This document shows, piece by piece, positions 8,113 through 16,431 of a stretch of DNA of 52,423 nt. The position numbers and the translations under genes are program-made. Source of the DNA: Burkholderiaceae bacterium (GTDB lineage: Bacteria; Pseudomonadota; Gammaproteobacteria; Burkholderiales; Burkholderiaceae_D); assembly GCA_004298905.1 (NCBI GenBank), contig SCTK01000023.1:1-52423 (forward strand), given 5' to 3'. The notes under the pieces were generated by a model. It was not told where the DNA came from, did not search any database, and was given only the letters and a program-made list of their open reading frames with translations. The stretch's first letter is position 1; each line of letters starts with the position of its first letter.

Positions 8113-10278
8113 CTACGCTCCTTTGCCCACACGACCTTGGCGCAGGGCTTCGATCACTGTAGCTTTGGGGCCGTCGGCCACAATCTTGCCTTGATCGACG
8201 ACGATGATGCGATCGACCAGTTCGAGCAGCGAAGTGCGGTGCGTGACGATCAGCGCCGTCTTGCCCTCCATGTATTTGCGTAGGCGCAGCTTCACTTCCT
8301 CTTCCGTGGAGTGATCCATCGAATCGGTCGGTTCGTCCAGCAGCAGCATCGGTGCATCGTGCACCACGGCACGGGCGATGGCCACTGCCTGTCGCTGACC
8401 GCCGGAGAGCGATTCGCCGCGCTCACCGATCATCATGTCAAAGCCCTTGGGGTGACGGTTGACGTATTCGGCAATGCCGCCAATGGTGGCGGCGCGCACG
8501 ATGTCGGCGTCTTCGGTCGCGGTTTCGCCGAGAATCAGATTCTCGCGCAGCGTGCCATAGAACAGCGAAACATCCTGCGGCACATAGCCGATCTGGCGGC
8601 GCAATTCAGCCGGGTCGAGCTGACGCTGATCGATGCCGTCGAACAGAATCGCCCCTTCGGTGGGTTGATACAGGCCCATCAGCAAGCGCTGAATCGTGCT
8701 CTTGCCGGAACCAACGCGGCCGAGAACCGCCACCCGCTCGCCGGCTTGAATCTTGAAGGACACCTTGTTGAGCACCTTCAGTTCCTGTCCGGGATACTGA
8801 AAACAGACATCGCGCAATTCGATGTCACCGCGCAGGTGTTGCCGCGCAATGAAGTTGGCATGCGGCGGCCGTTCGACTTCGCGCGCCATCAATTGATTGA
8901 GCGAAGTCATGGCCGTGGCGGCGTTGTGATATTGCGTCAGCAGACCAGCCACCTGCGCCAGCGGCGCCAGCGTGCGGCCGGACAACATCGAACAGGCGAT
9001 CAAACCGCCCATGGTCAATTGCTGATCGGCAATCAGATAAACCCCGAGCAGGACCACGACAATCGTGATCATTTGCTGAATCCAGTTGGAGCCATTCATG
9101 GTGGTGGATGAGAGCAGCCGCAACTGCGTGCTGACCTGCGCCAGAAAGGCGGCGCTGTTTTCCCACTTGCGTTGCATCCAGCCTTCCGCGCCGAGTGCCT
9201 TCACCACTTCCAGTCCGACCAGACTTTCGATCAGCGTGGCGTTACGTTGCGCACTGGCGCGATAAGTGGTTTCGGAGAGGGCATGCATTTTGTGCTGCAC
9301 CGTCAGCGCATAGCCGATCACCAGCAACACGCCGAGCACCACCGGGATCACCAGCCAGGGCGAGATCCAGGCAATCACCAGGAGGAACAGCAGGGCAAAG
9401 GGCACATCAACGAAGGCGGTGACGGTGGCCGAGGCGATGAAATCGCGCACGGTTTCAAACGCGCGCAGATTGGAAGCGAACGAACCGACCGAGAGCGGCC
9501 GGTGCTCCAGCCGCATGCCGAGCACGCGCTCCATGATGAGCGCTGACAGTTTCAGGTCGATGCGCTTGCTCGACAGATCGATGAAATAACCGCGCACCGT
9601 GCGCAGCACGAGATCCAGCACCAGCACCAGCGACACGCCCAGCGCCAGCATCCACAAGCTTTCCATGGCGCGGTTGGGCACCACCCGATCATAGACATTC
9701 ATCGTGAAGATGGGCACCGCCAGCGCGAACAGATTGATGAACAATGCGGCCCACATGACATCGCGGTAGAGCGGAATGTTTTCCGCAATCGTGCCCCAGA
9801 ACCAGTGGCGTTCCTTGACGTTGCCAATTTCCGGCGTGCGCGCATCGAAGCTGAAGCGCGGCCGCGCCAGAATCGCCAGCCCGGTGTAACGCGTGGCCAG
9901 TTCGTCCCGCGTGAGGTGCATTTCCGCCTCGGGCAACTCCGGCAGAATCACGCGTGCAGTGGCGCCGTCCGCGCTCCAGCCGAGCAGCACGCAGGCTTGC
10001 TTGTCGTGCAGGAGCAGCACAGCCGGCAGCAACATCGCCGACAGTTGCTCGAGCGCGCGTTCAATCAGATTGCTTTTCAGTCCGGCCCGCTTGGCAGCGC
10101 GCGCGAACACGCGCGGTGTCAGACGCTGATCTTCCAGCGGCAAACCGGCGGTGAGTGTGGTGGCAGAGACGCTCTGACCATGAAACTGCGCCAGTGCCAC
10201 CAGACAGACGAGCAGGGGATCGGGCCCCGCTGTGCGTGCGGGCGCGGGCGTTGCGGTGAGCGATGGCGAGGAAGTCAA
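8113..10278 (-). CDS. LapB-like type I secretion ABC transporter (permease/ATPase)
   Basis: This 721-aa protein is a fused exporter that pumps the adhesin across the inner membrane. The N-terminal 140 residues form a C39-peptidase-like domain; the catalytic Cys is missing (DPLLVCLVALAQFHG has Pro-Leu where the family has Cys-Gly), as in HlyB and LapB, so it should bind rather than cut substrate. Residues about 165-450 are the six-helix permease and 480-721 the ATPase, with Walker A GRVGSGKST, signature LSGGQRQ and Walker B MLLLDEPTD. The initiation codon is TTG at 10278 with AGGA seven bases upstream; I see no better ATG. First gene of the adhesin cluster; the 233 bases before it probably hold the promoter. 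Confidence 0.93.
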   Translation of the reverse strand: MTSSPSLTATPAPARTAGPDPLLVCLVALAQFHGQSVSATTLTAGLPLEDQRLTPRVFARAAKRAGLKSNLIERALEQLSAMLLPAVLLLHDKQACVLLGWSADGATARVILPELPEAEMHLTRDELATRYTGLAILARPRFSFDARTPEIGNVKERHWFWGTIAENIPLYRDVMWAALFINLFALAVPIFTMNVYDRVVPNRAMESLWMLALGVSLVLVLDLVLRTVRGYFIDLSSKRIDLKLSALIMERVLGMRLEHRPLSVGSFASNLRAFETVRDFIASATVTAFVDVPFALLFLLVIAWISPWLVIPVVLGVLLVIGYALTVQHKMHALSETTYRASAQRNATLIESLVGLEVVKALGAEGWMQRKWENSAAFLAQVSTQLRLLSSTTMNGSNWIQQMITIVVVLLGVYLIADQQLTMGGLIACSMLSGRTLAPLAQVAGLLTQYHNAATAMTSLNQLMAREVERPPHANFIARQHLRGDIELRDVCFQYPGQELKVLNKVSFKIQAGERVAVLGRVGSGKSTIQRLLMGLYQPTEGAILFDGIDQRQLDPAELRRQIGYVPQDVSLFYGTLRENLILGETATEDADIVRAATIGGIAEYVNRHPKGFDMMIGERGESLSGGQRQAVAIARAVVHDAPMLLLDEPTDSMDHSTEEEVKLRLRKYMEGKTALIVTHRTSLLELVDRIIVVDQGKIVADGPKATVIEALRQGRVGKGA

Positions 10279-10511
10279 TGTCTTGTCCTTGATTACTTCC
10301 AGTAGCGGGTCAACAAATTTAACAATCCGAGTATAGCTTGTGAGCTTGGCGGGTAACCATGGCAGGCTTGCTGCGTATAGTTTTTATCCAGAAATCCCAA
10401 AGCAGTGAGGATCTTGGCCACCACGTCTAATTTCGGCAGCGCTGCGGCGGTCTTGAGGACAATGTCAAATTTCAGATAGAAAAAGAAGCAAGCATGGGGC
10501 TGACCCCGCCT
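10279..10511. other. Intergenic region upstream of the adhesin exporter operon
   Basis: 233 bases between the tail of suhB and the lapB-like start, both on the minus strand. I see no gene here. A short GGGG-ctga-CCCC palindrome at 10496-10507 sits just after the suhB stop and resembles the core of the repeat at 22285-22448. The promoter for the exporter genes should lie here, but no convincing -35/-10 pair stands out. Confidence 0.4.
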
Positions 10512-11321
10512 TCATTCCATCGCACTGGGGCTGACGCCCGCAGGCAAGGCTTCCTTGAACAGGGCGATCATCTGGGCATAGATTTTGGGATTGGCAGCGA
10601 TGAAATCCTTGTGCTCGATGCCAACGGCCTCGCCGTCGAAACCGCCGATCAAGCCACCGGCTTCGGTCACCAGCAGACTACCGGCCGCGACATCCCACGG
10701 ACTCAAACCGATTTCAAAAAAACCATCGAAGCGGCCGCAGGCGACATATGCCAGATCGAGCGCCGCCGCACCGGGGCGGCGCAAGCCCGCCGAACGGGCC
10801 GACAGATGCCGGAACAGGGTCAGGTATTGATCGAGGATGTTCAGGTTCTTGAAGGGGAAGCCGGTGCCGAGCAGCGCTTCCTGCATATGGATGTTCTTGG
10901 AAACACGGATGCGGCGGTTGTTGAGATAGGCGCCTGCGCCACGCGTGGCGGTAAACAATTCATCGCGCGTCGGATCATAGACCACGCCCTGGGTCATCAC
11001 GCCCTTGTGTTGCAGGCCGATCGAGACGCAGTATTGCGGAAAACCGTGAATGAAATTGGTGGTGCCATCGAGCGGATCGATCACCCACAGATACTCGGAA
11101 TTTCCAGTCCGGCCGGACTCCTCTGCTAGAATCGCGTGGTCGGGATAGGCCTTGAGCAGCGTCTCGATGATCGCCGCTTCCGCTGCCTTGTCCACCTCGG
11201 TGACGAAATCGTTTTGCTGCTTGCGCGAGACCTTGACCAGGTCCAGATCCAGACTGGCGCGGTTGATGATGGTGCCAGCGCGGCGCGCGGCTTTCACCGC
11301 AGTGTTGAGCATGGGATGCAT
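10512..11321 (-). CDS. suhB: Inositol-1-monophosphatase SuhB
   Basis: This 269-aa Mg2+-dependent phosphatase hydrolyses inositol monophosphate; in enterobacteria SuhB also takes part in rRNA transcription complexes. Family motifs are clear: ILAEESG for the first metal-binding site, [12 protein letters not shown] for the catalytic core, and [19 protein letters not shown] near the C-terminus. The start [16 protein letters not shown] at 11321 matches the usual SuhB N-terminus; upstream in-frame codons to 11384 do not look like protein and overlap the divergent promoter region. It is divergent from trmJ, a common betaproteobacterial arrangement. Confidence 0.95.
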   Translation of the reverse strand: MHPMLNTAVKAARRAGTIINRASLDLDLVKVSRKQQNDFVTEVDKAAEAAIIETLLKAYPDHAILAEESGRTGNSEYLWVIDPLDGTTNFIHGFPQYCVSIGLQHKGVMTQGVVYDPTRDELFTATRGAGAYLNNRRIRVSKNIHMQEALLGTGFPFKNLNILDQYLTLFRHLSARSAGLRRPGAAALDLAYVACGRFDGFFEIGLSPWDVAAGSLLVTEAGGLIGGFDGEAVGIEHKDFIAANPKIYAQMIALFKEALPAGVSPSAME

Positions 11322-11407
11322 TGCATTATTCCGGTAAGAAAGAGCCAGCGACGAGGGCCAAAAAGTAACAACGGCCGCGCGCATAAGAATTCAAGTCGAC
11401 ATTCTAA

Positions 11408-12178
11408 ATGATTCCCCCGGATTTCCTGAATCGGCAGCGCATTGTGCTGGTTGAGACCAGCCACCCCGGCAATGTGGGCGGTGCTGCTCGCGCCCTTAAA
11501 ACCATGGGTTTGCAACACCTGCATCTGGTCGCGCCGCGTTTTGCCGATGTGCTTGAGCGTGAAGAAGCGATTGCCTTTGCCAGCGGCGCGCTTGATGTTT
11601 TGCAGCAGGCGAAAACTCACGCCACGCTCGACAGTGCCATCGGCGATTGCCAGCTGACTATCGCACTGACCAGCCGCGCCCGTGAATACGGCCCGCCCGT
11701 TTGCGATTTGCACGAAGCGGTGCAGGAAGCGCGCGAGTACCTGCAGCAGCATCCGCAGGCCACGGTGGCCTGGGTGCTGGGCAGCGAACGCTACGGCCTG
11801 TCCAATGCCCAGGTGCAGCAATGCCAGCGCCGCTGCACCATAGCCACCAACCTGGAATACCCCTCGCTCAATCTGGCGCAAGCCGTGCAATTGATCGCCT
11901 ACGAATGCCGCCGCCAGATGTCCGACGCGCCCATCGCGCTGACGGTAGATGCACAACCACGCGCGACACAATCTGAGATCGAACAACTGCGCACGCATCT
12001 CGAACAGGCGATGATTGCGGTCGAGTTTCTCAACCCGCAACAACCGAAAAAACTGCTGCCGCGTTTGCAGCAACTGTTCGCCCGTGCAGATTTGCGTCAG
12101 GAAGAAATCCATATCCTGCGTGGACTGTGCCGGGCGATGATCGAAACCGCGGATAAATCTGTGAAAGGTGAAAAGTGA
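11408..12178 (+). CDS. trmJ: tRNA (cytidine/uridine-2'-O)-methyltransferase TrmJ
   Basis: A 256-aa SPOUT-class methyltransferase that methylates the 2'-O of nucleotide 32 in the anticodon loop of certain tRNAs using SAM. The N-terminus ETSHPGNVGGAARALKTMG is the TrmJ/SpoU signature; WVLGSERYGLSN and LNLAQAVQLIAYE form the knotted SAM site. A C-terminal helical extension (about 190-256) is normal for TrmJ. It starts at 11408, 86 bases from the divergent suhB start. Its stop codon lies inside the left arm of a long hairpin. Confidence 0.93.
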   Translation: MIPPDFLNRQRIVLVETSHPGNVGGAARALKTMGLQHLHLVAPRFADVLEREEAIAFASGALDVLQQAKTHATLDSAIGDCQLTIALTSRAREYGPPVCDLHEAVQEAREYLQQHPQATVAWVLGSERYGLSNAQVQQCQRRCTIATNLEYPSLNLAQAVQLIAYECRRQMSDAPIALTVDAQPRATQSEIEQLRTHLEQAMIAVEFLNPQQPKKLLPRLQQLFARADLRQEEIHILRGLCRAMIETADKSVKGEK

Positions 12179-12231
12179 AACGTGAAAGGTGATCGACGGT
12201 CCACGATGGTTAATCACCTTTCACGTTTCAC
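12175..12231. repeat. 18-bp inverted repeat overlapping the trmJ stop codon
   Basis: The left arm (12175-12192, GTGAAACGTGAAAGGTGA) and right arm (12214-12231) are perfect reverse complements around a 21-base loop. Further GTGAAA and TTCAC units extend both sides. It overlaps the trmJ TGA and ends 18 bases before the prpF-like start. It could act as a terminator or mRNA-stabilising hairpin, or be a mobile interspersed repeat; no T-run follows. Confidence 0.8.
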
Positions 12232-12249
12232 ACTTCACGCCTTAAAAGA

Positions 12250-13389
12250 ATGATTCATAAACTCCCCGCCACCTGGATGCGCGGTGGCACCAGCAAGGGT
12301 TTGTTTATGCTGGCGCGTGATTTGCCCGCACAGCGCGAGGCGCGCGATGCCCTGCTGCTGCGCGCGCTGGGCAGCCCCGATCCTTACGGCAAGCAAATTG
12401 ACGGGCTGGGCGGCGCGACTTCCAGCACCAGCAAAGTCGTGATCGTCGGGCCGACGCTGCAACCCGATTGCGATATCGAATTTCTGTTCGGGCAAGTCGC
12501 ACTGGATCAGGCGCGCATCGACATCTCCGGCAATTGCGGCAATCTCACCAGTGCCGTGGCACCGTTTGCGATTGCGCAGGGTCTGGTGCCCGCGCAAGCC
12601 GGCTGCACCACGGTGCGCATCTGGCAAGCCAATCTCGGCCAGCGCATTCTGGCGCATGTGCCGACCGATGCGGGCGGGGTGGTGGAGGAAGGCGTGTTCC
12701 GCGAAGCCGGGGTGGCTTTTCCGGCGGCGGAAATTCGTCTTGAGTTTCTCGATCCGGTGTCGGCGCAGGAAGGCGGCATGTTGCCCACCGGCAATCTGCA
12801 AGACGACCTGCATGTGCCCGAGCTGGGCGTGTTTCGCGTCAGTTATCTGCAGGCGGGCAATGCCACGATTTTTGTGCGCGCCAAGGCGCTCGGCCTGAGC
12901 GGGCGCGAATTGCCCGAGACACTGAACCGTGACCGCAAGCTGCTGGAAAAACTGGCAGCGATTCGTGCTCACGGTGCGGTGCAAATGGGTCTGGCCAGCA
13001 GCGCCGAAACTGCAACCCAGCGCCGCCCCGCCACCCCCAAGCTGGCGCTGATTGCACCACCCGCCAGTTACAGCAACAGCGCGGGTGAGGCGATTGAAAA
13101 AACGCAGATGGATGTGCTGGCGCGCATCGTCTCGATGGGCAAGGTGCACCACGCCTTTACCGGTACCGGCGCGATCGCCTTGTCGGTAGCCGCCGCGCTG
13201 CCGGGAACCATCGTCTCGGAAGTGGCGCGCACCTTGCCCGGCGTCGCCACACGCATCGGCCATCCCTCCGGCGTGTTGCCGATCGAAGCGGAAATCGAAG
13301 CGCTCAAATCCGGCTGGCAGGTCAGACGCGTTCTGCTCTCGCGCAGCGCGCGGGTCTTGATGCAAGGCGTCGTCCATGTGCCAGCATGA
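12250..13389 (+). CDS. PrpF-family isomerase (2-methylaconitate isomerase-like)
   Basis: A 379-aa protein of the PrpF family, diaminopimelate-epimerase-fold enzymes that isomerise 2-methylaconitate or related unsaturated acids. Signature stretches are present: TWMRGGTSKGLFM at the N-terminus, DGLGGATSSTSKVVIVG with the catalytic-type Lys, DISGNCGNLTSAVAPFAI with the conserved Cys, and GKVHHAFTGTGAIA near the C-terminus. No acnD, prpC or prpB lies nearby, so methylcitrate-cycle work cannot be assumed; related paralogues act on oxalomesaconate and similar acids. It lies between trmJ and cysE, which are usually closer neighbours, so it looks inserted. Confidence 0.85.
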   Translation: MIHKLPATWMRGGTSKGLFMLARDLPAQREARDALLLRALGSPDPYGKQIDGLGGATSSTSKVVIVGPTLQPDCDIEFLFGQVALDQARIDISGNCGNLTSAVAPFAIAQGLVPAQAGCTTVRIWQANLGQRILAHVPTDAGGVVEEGVFREAGVAFPAAEIRLEFLDPVSAQEGGMLPTGNLQDDLHVPELGVFRVSYLQAGNATIFVRAKALGLSGRELPETLNRDRKLLEKLAAIRAHGAVQMGLASSAETATQRRPATPKLALIAPPASYSNSAGEAIEKTQMDVLARIVSMGKVHHAFTGTGAIALSVAAALPGTIVSEVARTLPGVATRIGHPSGVLPIEAEIEALKSGWQVRRVLLSRSARVLMQGVVHVPA

Positions 13390-13444
13390 AATCCGGCTTG
13401 CCCATACAATCTGAACTTTCCTGAATCCCAGCCTGACACCACTC

Positions 13445-14194
13445 ATGTTTCAACGTTTGCGCGAAGACATCGACTGCATCCTCGAACGCGATCCCGCCGC
13501 CAAGTCGCGCTGGGAGGTGCTGACCTGCTACCCCGGCCTGCACGCCTTGTTCATCCACCGGCGCGCCCATTTCTTTTACCGGCATGGCTGGTATTGGCTC
13601 GCGCGTTTCATCTCGCAACTGGGACGCTGGCTCACGCAGATCGAAATTCATCCCGGCGCGAAAATCGGGCGCGGTGTTTTCATCGATCACGGCGCCGGTG
13701 TGGTAATCGGCGAAACGGCGGAAATTGGCGACTATTGCACCATCTATCAAGGCGTGACCCTGGGCGGCACTTCACTCAATGGCGGCAAGCGGCATCCCAC
13801 CCTGGCCGAAGGGGTAGTAGTGGGTGCGGGTGCGAAAGTGCTCGGGCCCTTCACCGTGCACAAAGGTGCGCGCATCGGCTCCAACGCCGTAGTGACGCGT
13901 GAAGTCCCCGCCGGAGCCACCGCAGTGGGCATCCCGGCCCGCATCATTCAAGCCGAAGACGCCAAGCTGCGCGAAGAACAAGCCGCGCGCATGGGCTTCT
14001 CCGCCTACGCCGTCACGCAAACCGCCGACGATCCTCTGTCGATTGCCCTGCACGGTTTGATCGATCACGCCGTCACGCAAGATCAGCAATTGGAAAAGAT
14101 CATCGCTGCGCTGGACAAGGCCGGCATCTGCGTCGACAACCAGCCCTGCGATGAAAACTTCAATGCGCAACAGTTGAACAAATTGGTGGATTGA
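13445..14194 (+). CDS. cysE: Serine O-acetyltransferase CysE
   Basis: This 249-aa enzyme transfers acetyl from acetyl-CoA to L-serine, giving O-acetylserine, the committed precursor of cysteine. The left-handed beta-helix hexapeptide repeats are plain ([54 protein letters not shown]), ending in GIPARII. The catalytic-type Asp-His pair is in FIDHGAG. The short C-terminal tail after residue 200 lacks obvious motifs; in enterobacterial CysE the C-terminus carries cysteine feedback control. A small hairpin follows the stop codon. Confidence 0.95.
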   Translation: MFQRLREDIDCILERDPAAKSRWEVLTCYPGLHALFIHRRAHFFYRHGWYWLARFISQLGRWLTQIEIHPGAKIGRGVFIDHGAGVVIGETAEIGDYCTIYQGVTLGGTSLNGGKRHPTLAEGVVVGAGAKVLGPFTVHKGARIGSNAVVTREVPAGATAVGIPARIIQAEDAKLREEQAARMGFSAYAVTQTADDPLSIALHGLIDHAVTQDQQLEKIIAALDKAGICVDNQPCDENFNAQQLNKLVD

Positions 14195-14197
14195 CGG

Positions 14198-14213
14198 TCC
14201 AGCCTGCGCTGGA
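14198..14213. terminator. Short hairpin after cysE
   Basis: A six-base-pair stem TCCAGC/GCTGGA with a four-base loop begins three bases after the cysE stop and is followed by a short T/G-rich run (tttggtt). It is a weak terminator candidate; the strength of termination cannot be judged by eye. Confidence 0.35.
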
Positions 14214-14289
14214 TTTGGTTCTGGTGGGGAAAACGTGATCATTCCCCTTTTAATTTTATTTTGTGTCGTATACAGCACGTAGGCATTCC

Positions 14290-14862
14290 ATGAGCATCGA
14301 GCAAATTTTCGCAAAAGAGCGTGATCGCTACGTTCAGTTCTTGGTAGAAACACGCTCCAAGATCGCTGGCGAGTTTTCCAAGACTGTTGGGGAACTTCTC
14401 ATCAGCATCAATAATGAGGCAATTCCATACCCATATCGGTATCTTCGGATCGATGTAATGTCCTCGTTGCACGATGGCACTCCAAAACCCTACGAGGTAA
14501 AGATTGACCTTGATCCAACCTTTGAAGCAAAAGGCTTCAATTTTGGCCAGTTTATAGTCGAGATCTATCCGTTTACCTGGAACTCGGTGCAAATACTAGT
14601 CAATCAGCCAATCGAAAACACCAGGCAATTGGAAGGTTGGATTACTCGATGGCTTGATGTTGAAGACAAAAACCCCGCAAATTCTCTTGGCACTAGCCAA
14701 GCTGTTCACTCATTTACTCCAGTAGGTCACCACGGTGAGTGGTGGTACTTAACAGGTGATTTTGGCTCTGCTCCAGCAGATGCTCTCGTTGAGTTCGTGG
14801 AGCTCATGGCTGGCCAAGGTATGACACGCATTGTGATCAAAAGCGGGGAAGAAAATGCATGA
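14290..14862 (+). CDS. Hypothetical protein, 190 aa
   Basis: An open frame of 190 codons starting MSIEQIFAKERDRYVQFL. An upstream in-frame ATG at 14263 is possible, but the 14290 start gives a more plausible N-terminus. The protein looks soluble, alpha/beta and acidic, with no signal peptide or membrane helix. I recognise no catalytic motif. Codon use is more A/T-rich than in cysE or the transporter on either side (for example AAT, ATA and TTT in place of GC-ending codons), which suggests horizontal acquisition. It stands alone between cysE and a convergent transporter gene. Resemblance to small immunity or accessory proteins is possible but unproven. Confidence 0.6.
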   Translation: MSIEQIFAKERDRYVQFLVETRSKIAGEFSKTVGELLISINNEAIPYPYRYLRIDVMSSLHDGTPKPYEVKIDLDPTFEAKGFNFGQFIVEIYPFTWNSVQILVNQPIENTRQLEGWITRWLDVEDKNPANSLGTSQAVHSFTPVGHHGEWWYLTGDFGSAPADALVEFVELMAGQGMTRIVIKSGEENA

Positions 14863-15067
14863 AAATTGGGGATGCACCACAGCGCTGGGTTGAGCCTCGG
14901 CGAAACCCATGCTGCTCGTCTAACGATGATGGGTATCCCGCAAGGGGACTTCCTTCGGGGCGTCGCTTGTGCTCCACCCATCCTGCATTTTCCACGACTG
15001 CCGACCGATTTACTCAAACCAGTTCAAGATCCTGCAGACCACTTTCCCCTTTTTCTCGGAAGTGGAC
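14863..15067. repeat. Degenerate palindromic intergenic repeats
   Basis: The gap between the hypothetical gene and the convergent transporter holds two imperfect inverted repeats. One is TGGGTT/AACCCA near 14885-14910; the other is bounded by GATGGGT (14928-14934) and ACCCATC (14976-14982) with GC-rich inner pairs. They resemble scattered palindromic repeats common in proteobacterial intergenic DNA. I see no convincing gene here. Confidence 0.45.
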
Positions 15068-16345
15068 TCAAACTGAGCCACGCAGCCAGGTGTAGATCAT
15101 GCCCACCACGGCACCAAGCATAATCAGGGTGGCAAGCCAGCCGAGCATCTGGTGGCGCAGGGTCAATACCTGGTCGCCGAGAATGTTTCGATCGGCGCCC
15201 AGCCGCATCATGACGGCCATGATGGGTACGGCGATGACGCCGTTGATGACGGCGCTCCAGATCAAGGCTTTGATCGGGTCGAGCGGAGTAAAGCCCAGCA
15301 AGGTGCCGGCCGCCGTGGCGAAAATCAGGATGCCGTAAAAACCCTTGGCTTCGGCCAGCGTGTGATCCAGCCCTGAGCGCCACTTGAATACGTCGGCGAC
15401 GGCATAAGCGGCCGAACCGGCCAGCACAGGCACCGCCAGCAGGCCGGTGCCGATGATGCCCAGTGCAAACAGGGTGAAGGCAAATTCTCCGGCAATCGGT
15501 TGCAGCGCCAGCGCGGCTTGCCGGGTGGTCTGAATATCGGTGATGCCATGTTGATGCAGTGCCATGGCGCTGGCCAGCATGACGCAGAAGGCAATCACAT
15601 TGGAAAAGCACATGCCGAAAACCGTGTCGAGTTTGATGCGGTACAAGTGTTCGCGCATGAACAGGGCGCTGTGGACAATCACCGGCCGATGCCTGACTTG
15701 CTGGCGTTGTTCCGACTCCTGTGCCGCTTGCCAGAAAAACAGGTAAGGGCTGATGGTGGTGCCCAGCACACCGACAATCATCATCCAGTAGTTTTCGCCC
15801 TTCTGAAAATTCGGGATCAGCGTGCCTTCGAGTGTGCGCATCCAATCCACATGCAGCACGAGTACCACGCCGACATAGGACAGCAGTGCAAGCGTCAGCC
15901 ATTTCAGCACGCGCACCGTCGCTTCATAGTTCAACCAGACCGGGAGTACGGCGCAGAGCAGGCCAAACACCAGCGCGTGTCCATGGTGCGGACCGCCCAC
16001 AACCAATTGCAGTGCATCACCCATGGCGGCGATATCGGCGGCGATATTCAGCGTGTTGGCGAGTACCAGCAGCGTCACCAGTGTAATGGCGAGCCAGCGC
16101 GGCATGACGCGGCAGATGTTGGCAGCCAGACCCGCGCCGGTGACCCAGCCGATGCGCGCGCTGACCATTTGAATGCCGATCATCAACGGCGTCGTCAGTG
16201 TCAGCGTCCACAGCAAACCGGCACCGAATTGCGCGCCTGCCTGCGAATAGGTCGCCAGCCCGCTGGGATCATCGTCGGCAGCACCGGTGATGAGTTCGGG
16301 CCCGAGACGTTCAGCGATTTTCCTGGCGTGTCTGAGAGTGAGCAT
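15068..16345 (-). CDS. NRAMP-related divalent metal transporter
   Basis: A 425-aa inner-membrane protein with about 11 hydrophobic segments. TM1 carries ITGAADDDPSGLATYSQAG, the position of the metal-binding DPGN motif of MntH, here DPSG. TM6 has GTTISPYLFFWQAAQ in place of the MPH motif of classical Mn2+/Fe2+ NRAMP transporters. So it belongs to the wider NRAMP superfamily, but loss of the Met ligand means substrate (Mn, Fe, Mg or other) cannot be assigned. It is convergent with the hypothetical gene and lies upstream of lpxH on the map but in the same direction. No metal-regulator box was recognised. Confidence 0.85.
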   Translation of the reverse strand: MLTLRHARKIAERLGPELITGAADDDPSGLATYSQAGAQFGAGLLWTLTLTTPLMIGIQMVSARIGWVTGAGLAANICRVMPRWLAITLVTLLVLANTLNIAADIAAMGDALQLVVGGPHHGHALVFGLLCAVLPVWLNYEATVRVLKWLTLALLSYVGVVLVLHVDWMRTLEGTLIPNFQKGENYWMMIVGVLGTTISPYLFFWQAAQESEQRQQVRHRPVIVHSALFMREHLYRIKLDTVFGMCFSNVIAFCVMLASAMALHQHGITDIQTTRQAALALQPIAGEFAFTLFALGIIGTGLLAVPVLAGSAAYAVADVFKWRSGLDHTLAEAKGFYGILIFATAAGTLLGFTPLDPIKALIWSAVINGVIAVPIMAVMMRLGADRNILGDQVLTLRHQMLGWLATLIMLGAVVGMIYTWLRGSV

Positions 16346-16431
16346 GGGAATTCAGGAGAGACCGGCGGGCGGCCCAGCCGCAAATGTGCTGCGAGATTTT
16401 CCCACACTTGAGACGGTGCGCCGAGTTGTGG

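Noticed and set aside
6692-8194. A 500-codon plus-strand frame opposite the HlyD-like gene
   Set aside because: The minus-strand gene has full family motifs and ribosome-binding site; the plus frame shows none.
14859-15123. Two short overlapping plus-strand frames after the hypothetical gene
   Set aside because: They lie in palindromic repeat DNA and run into the end of the convergent transporter gene; no protein-like features.
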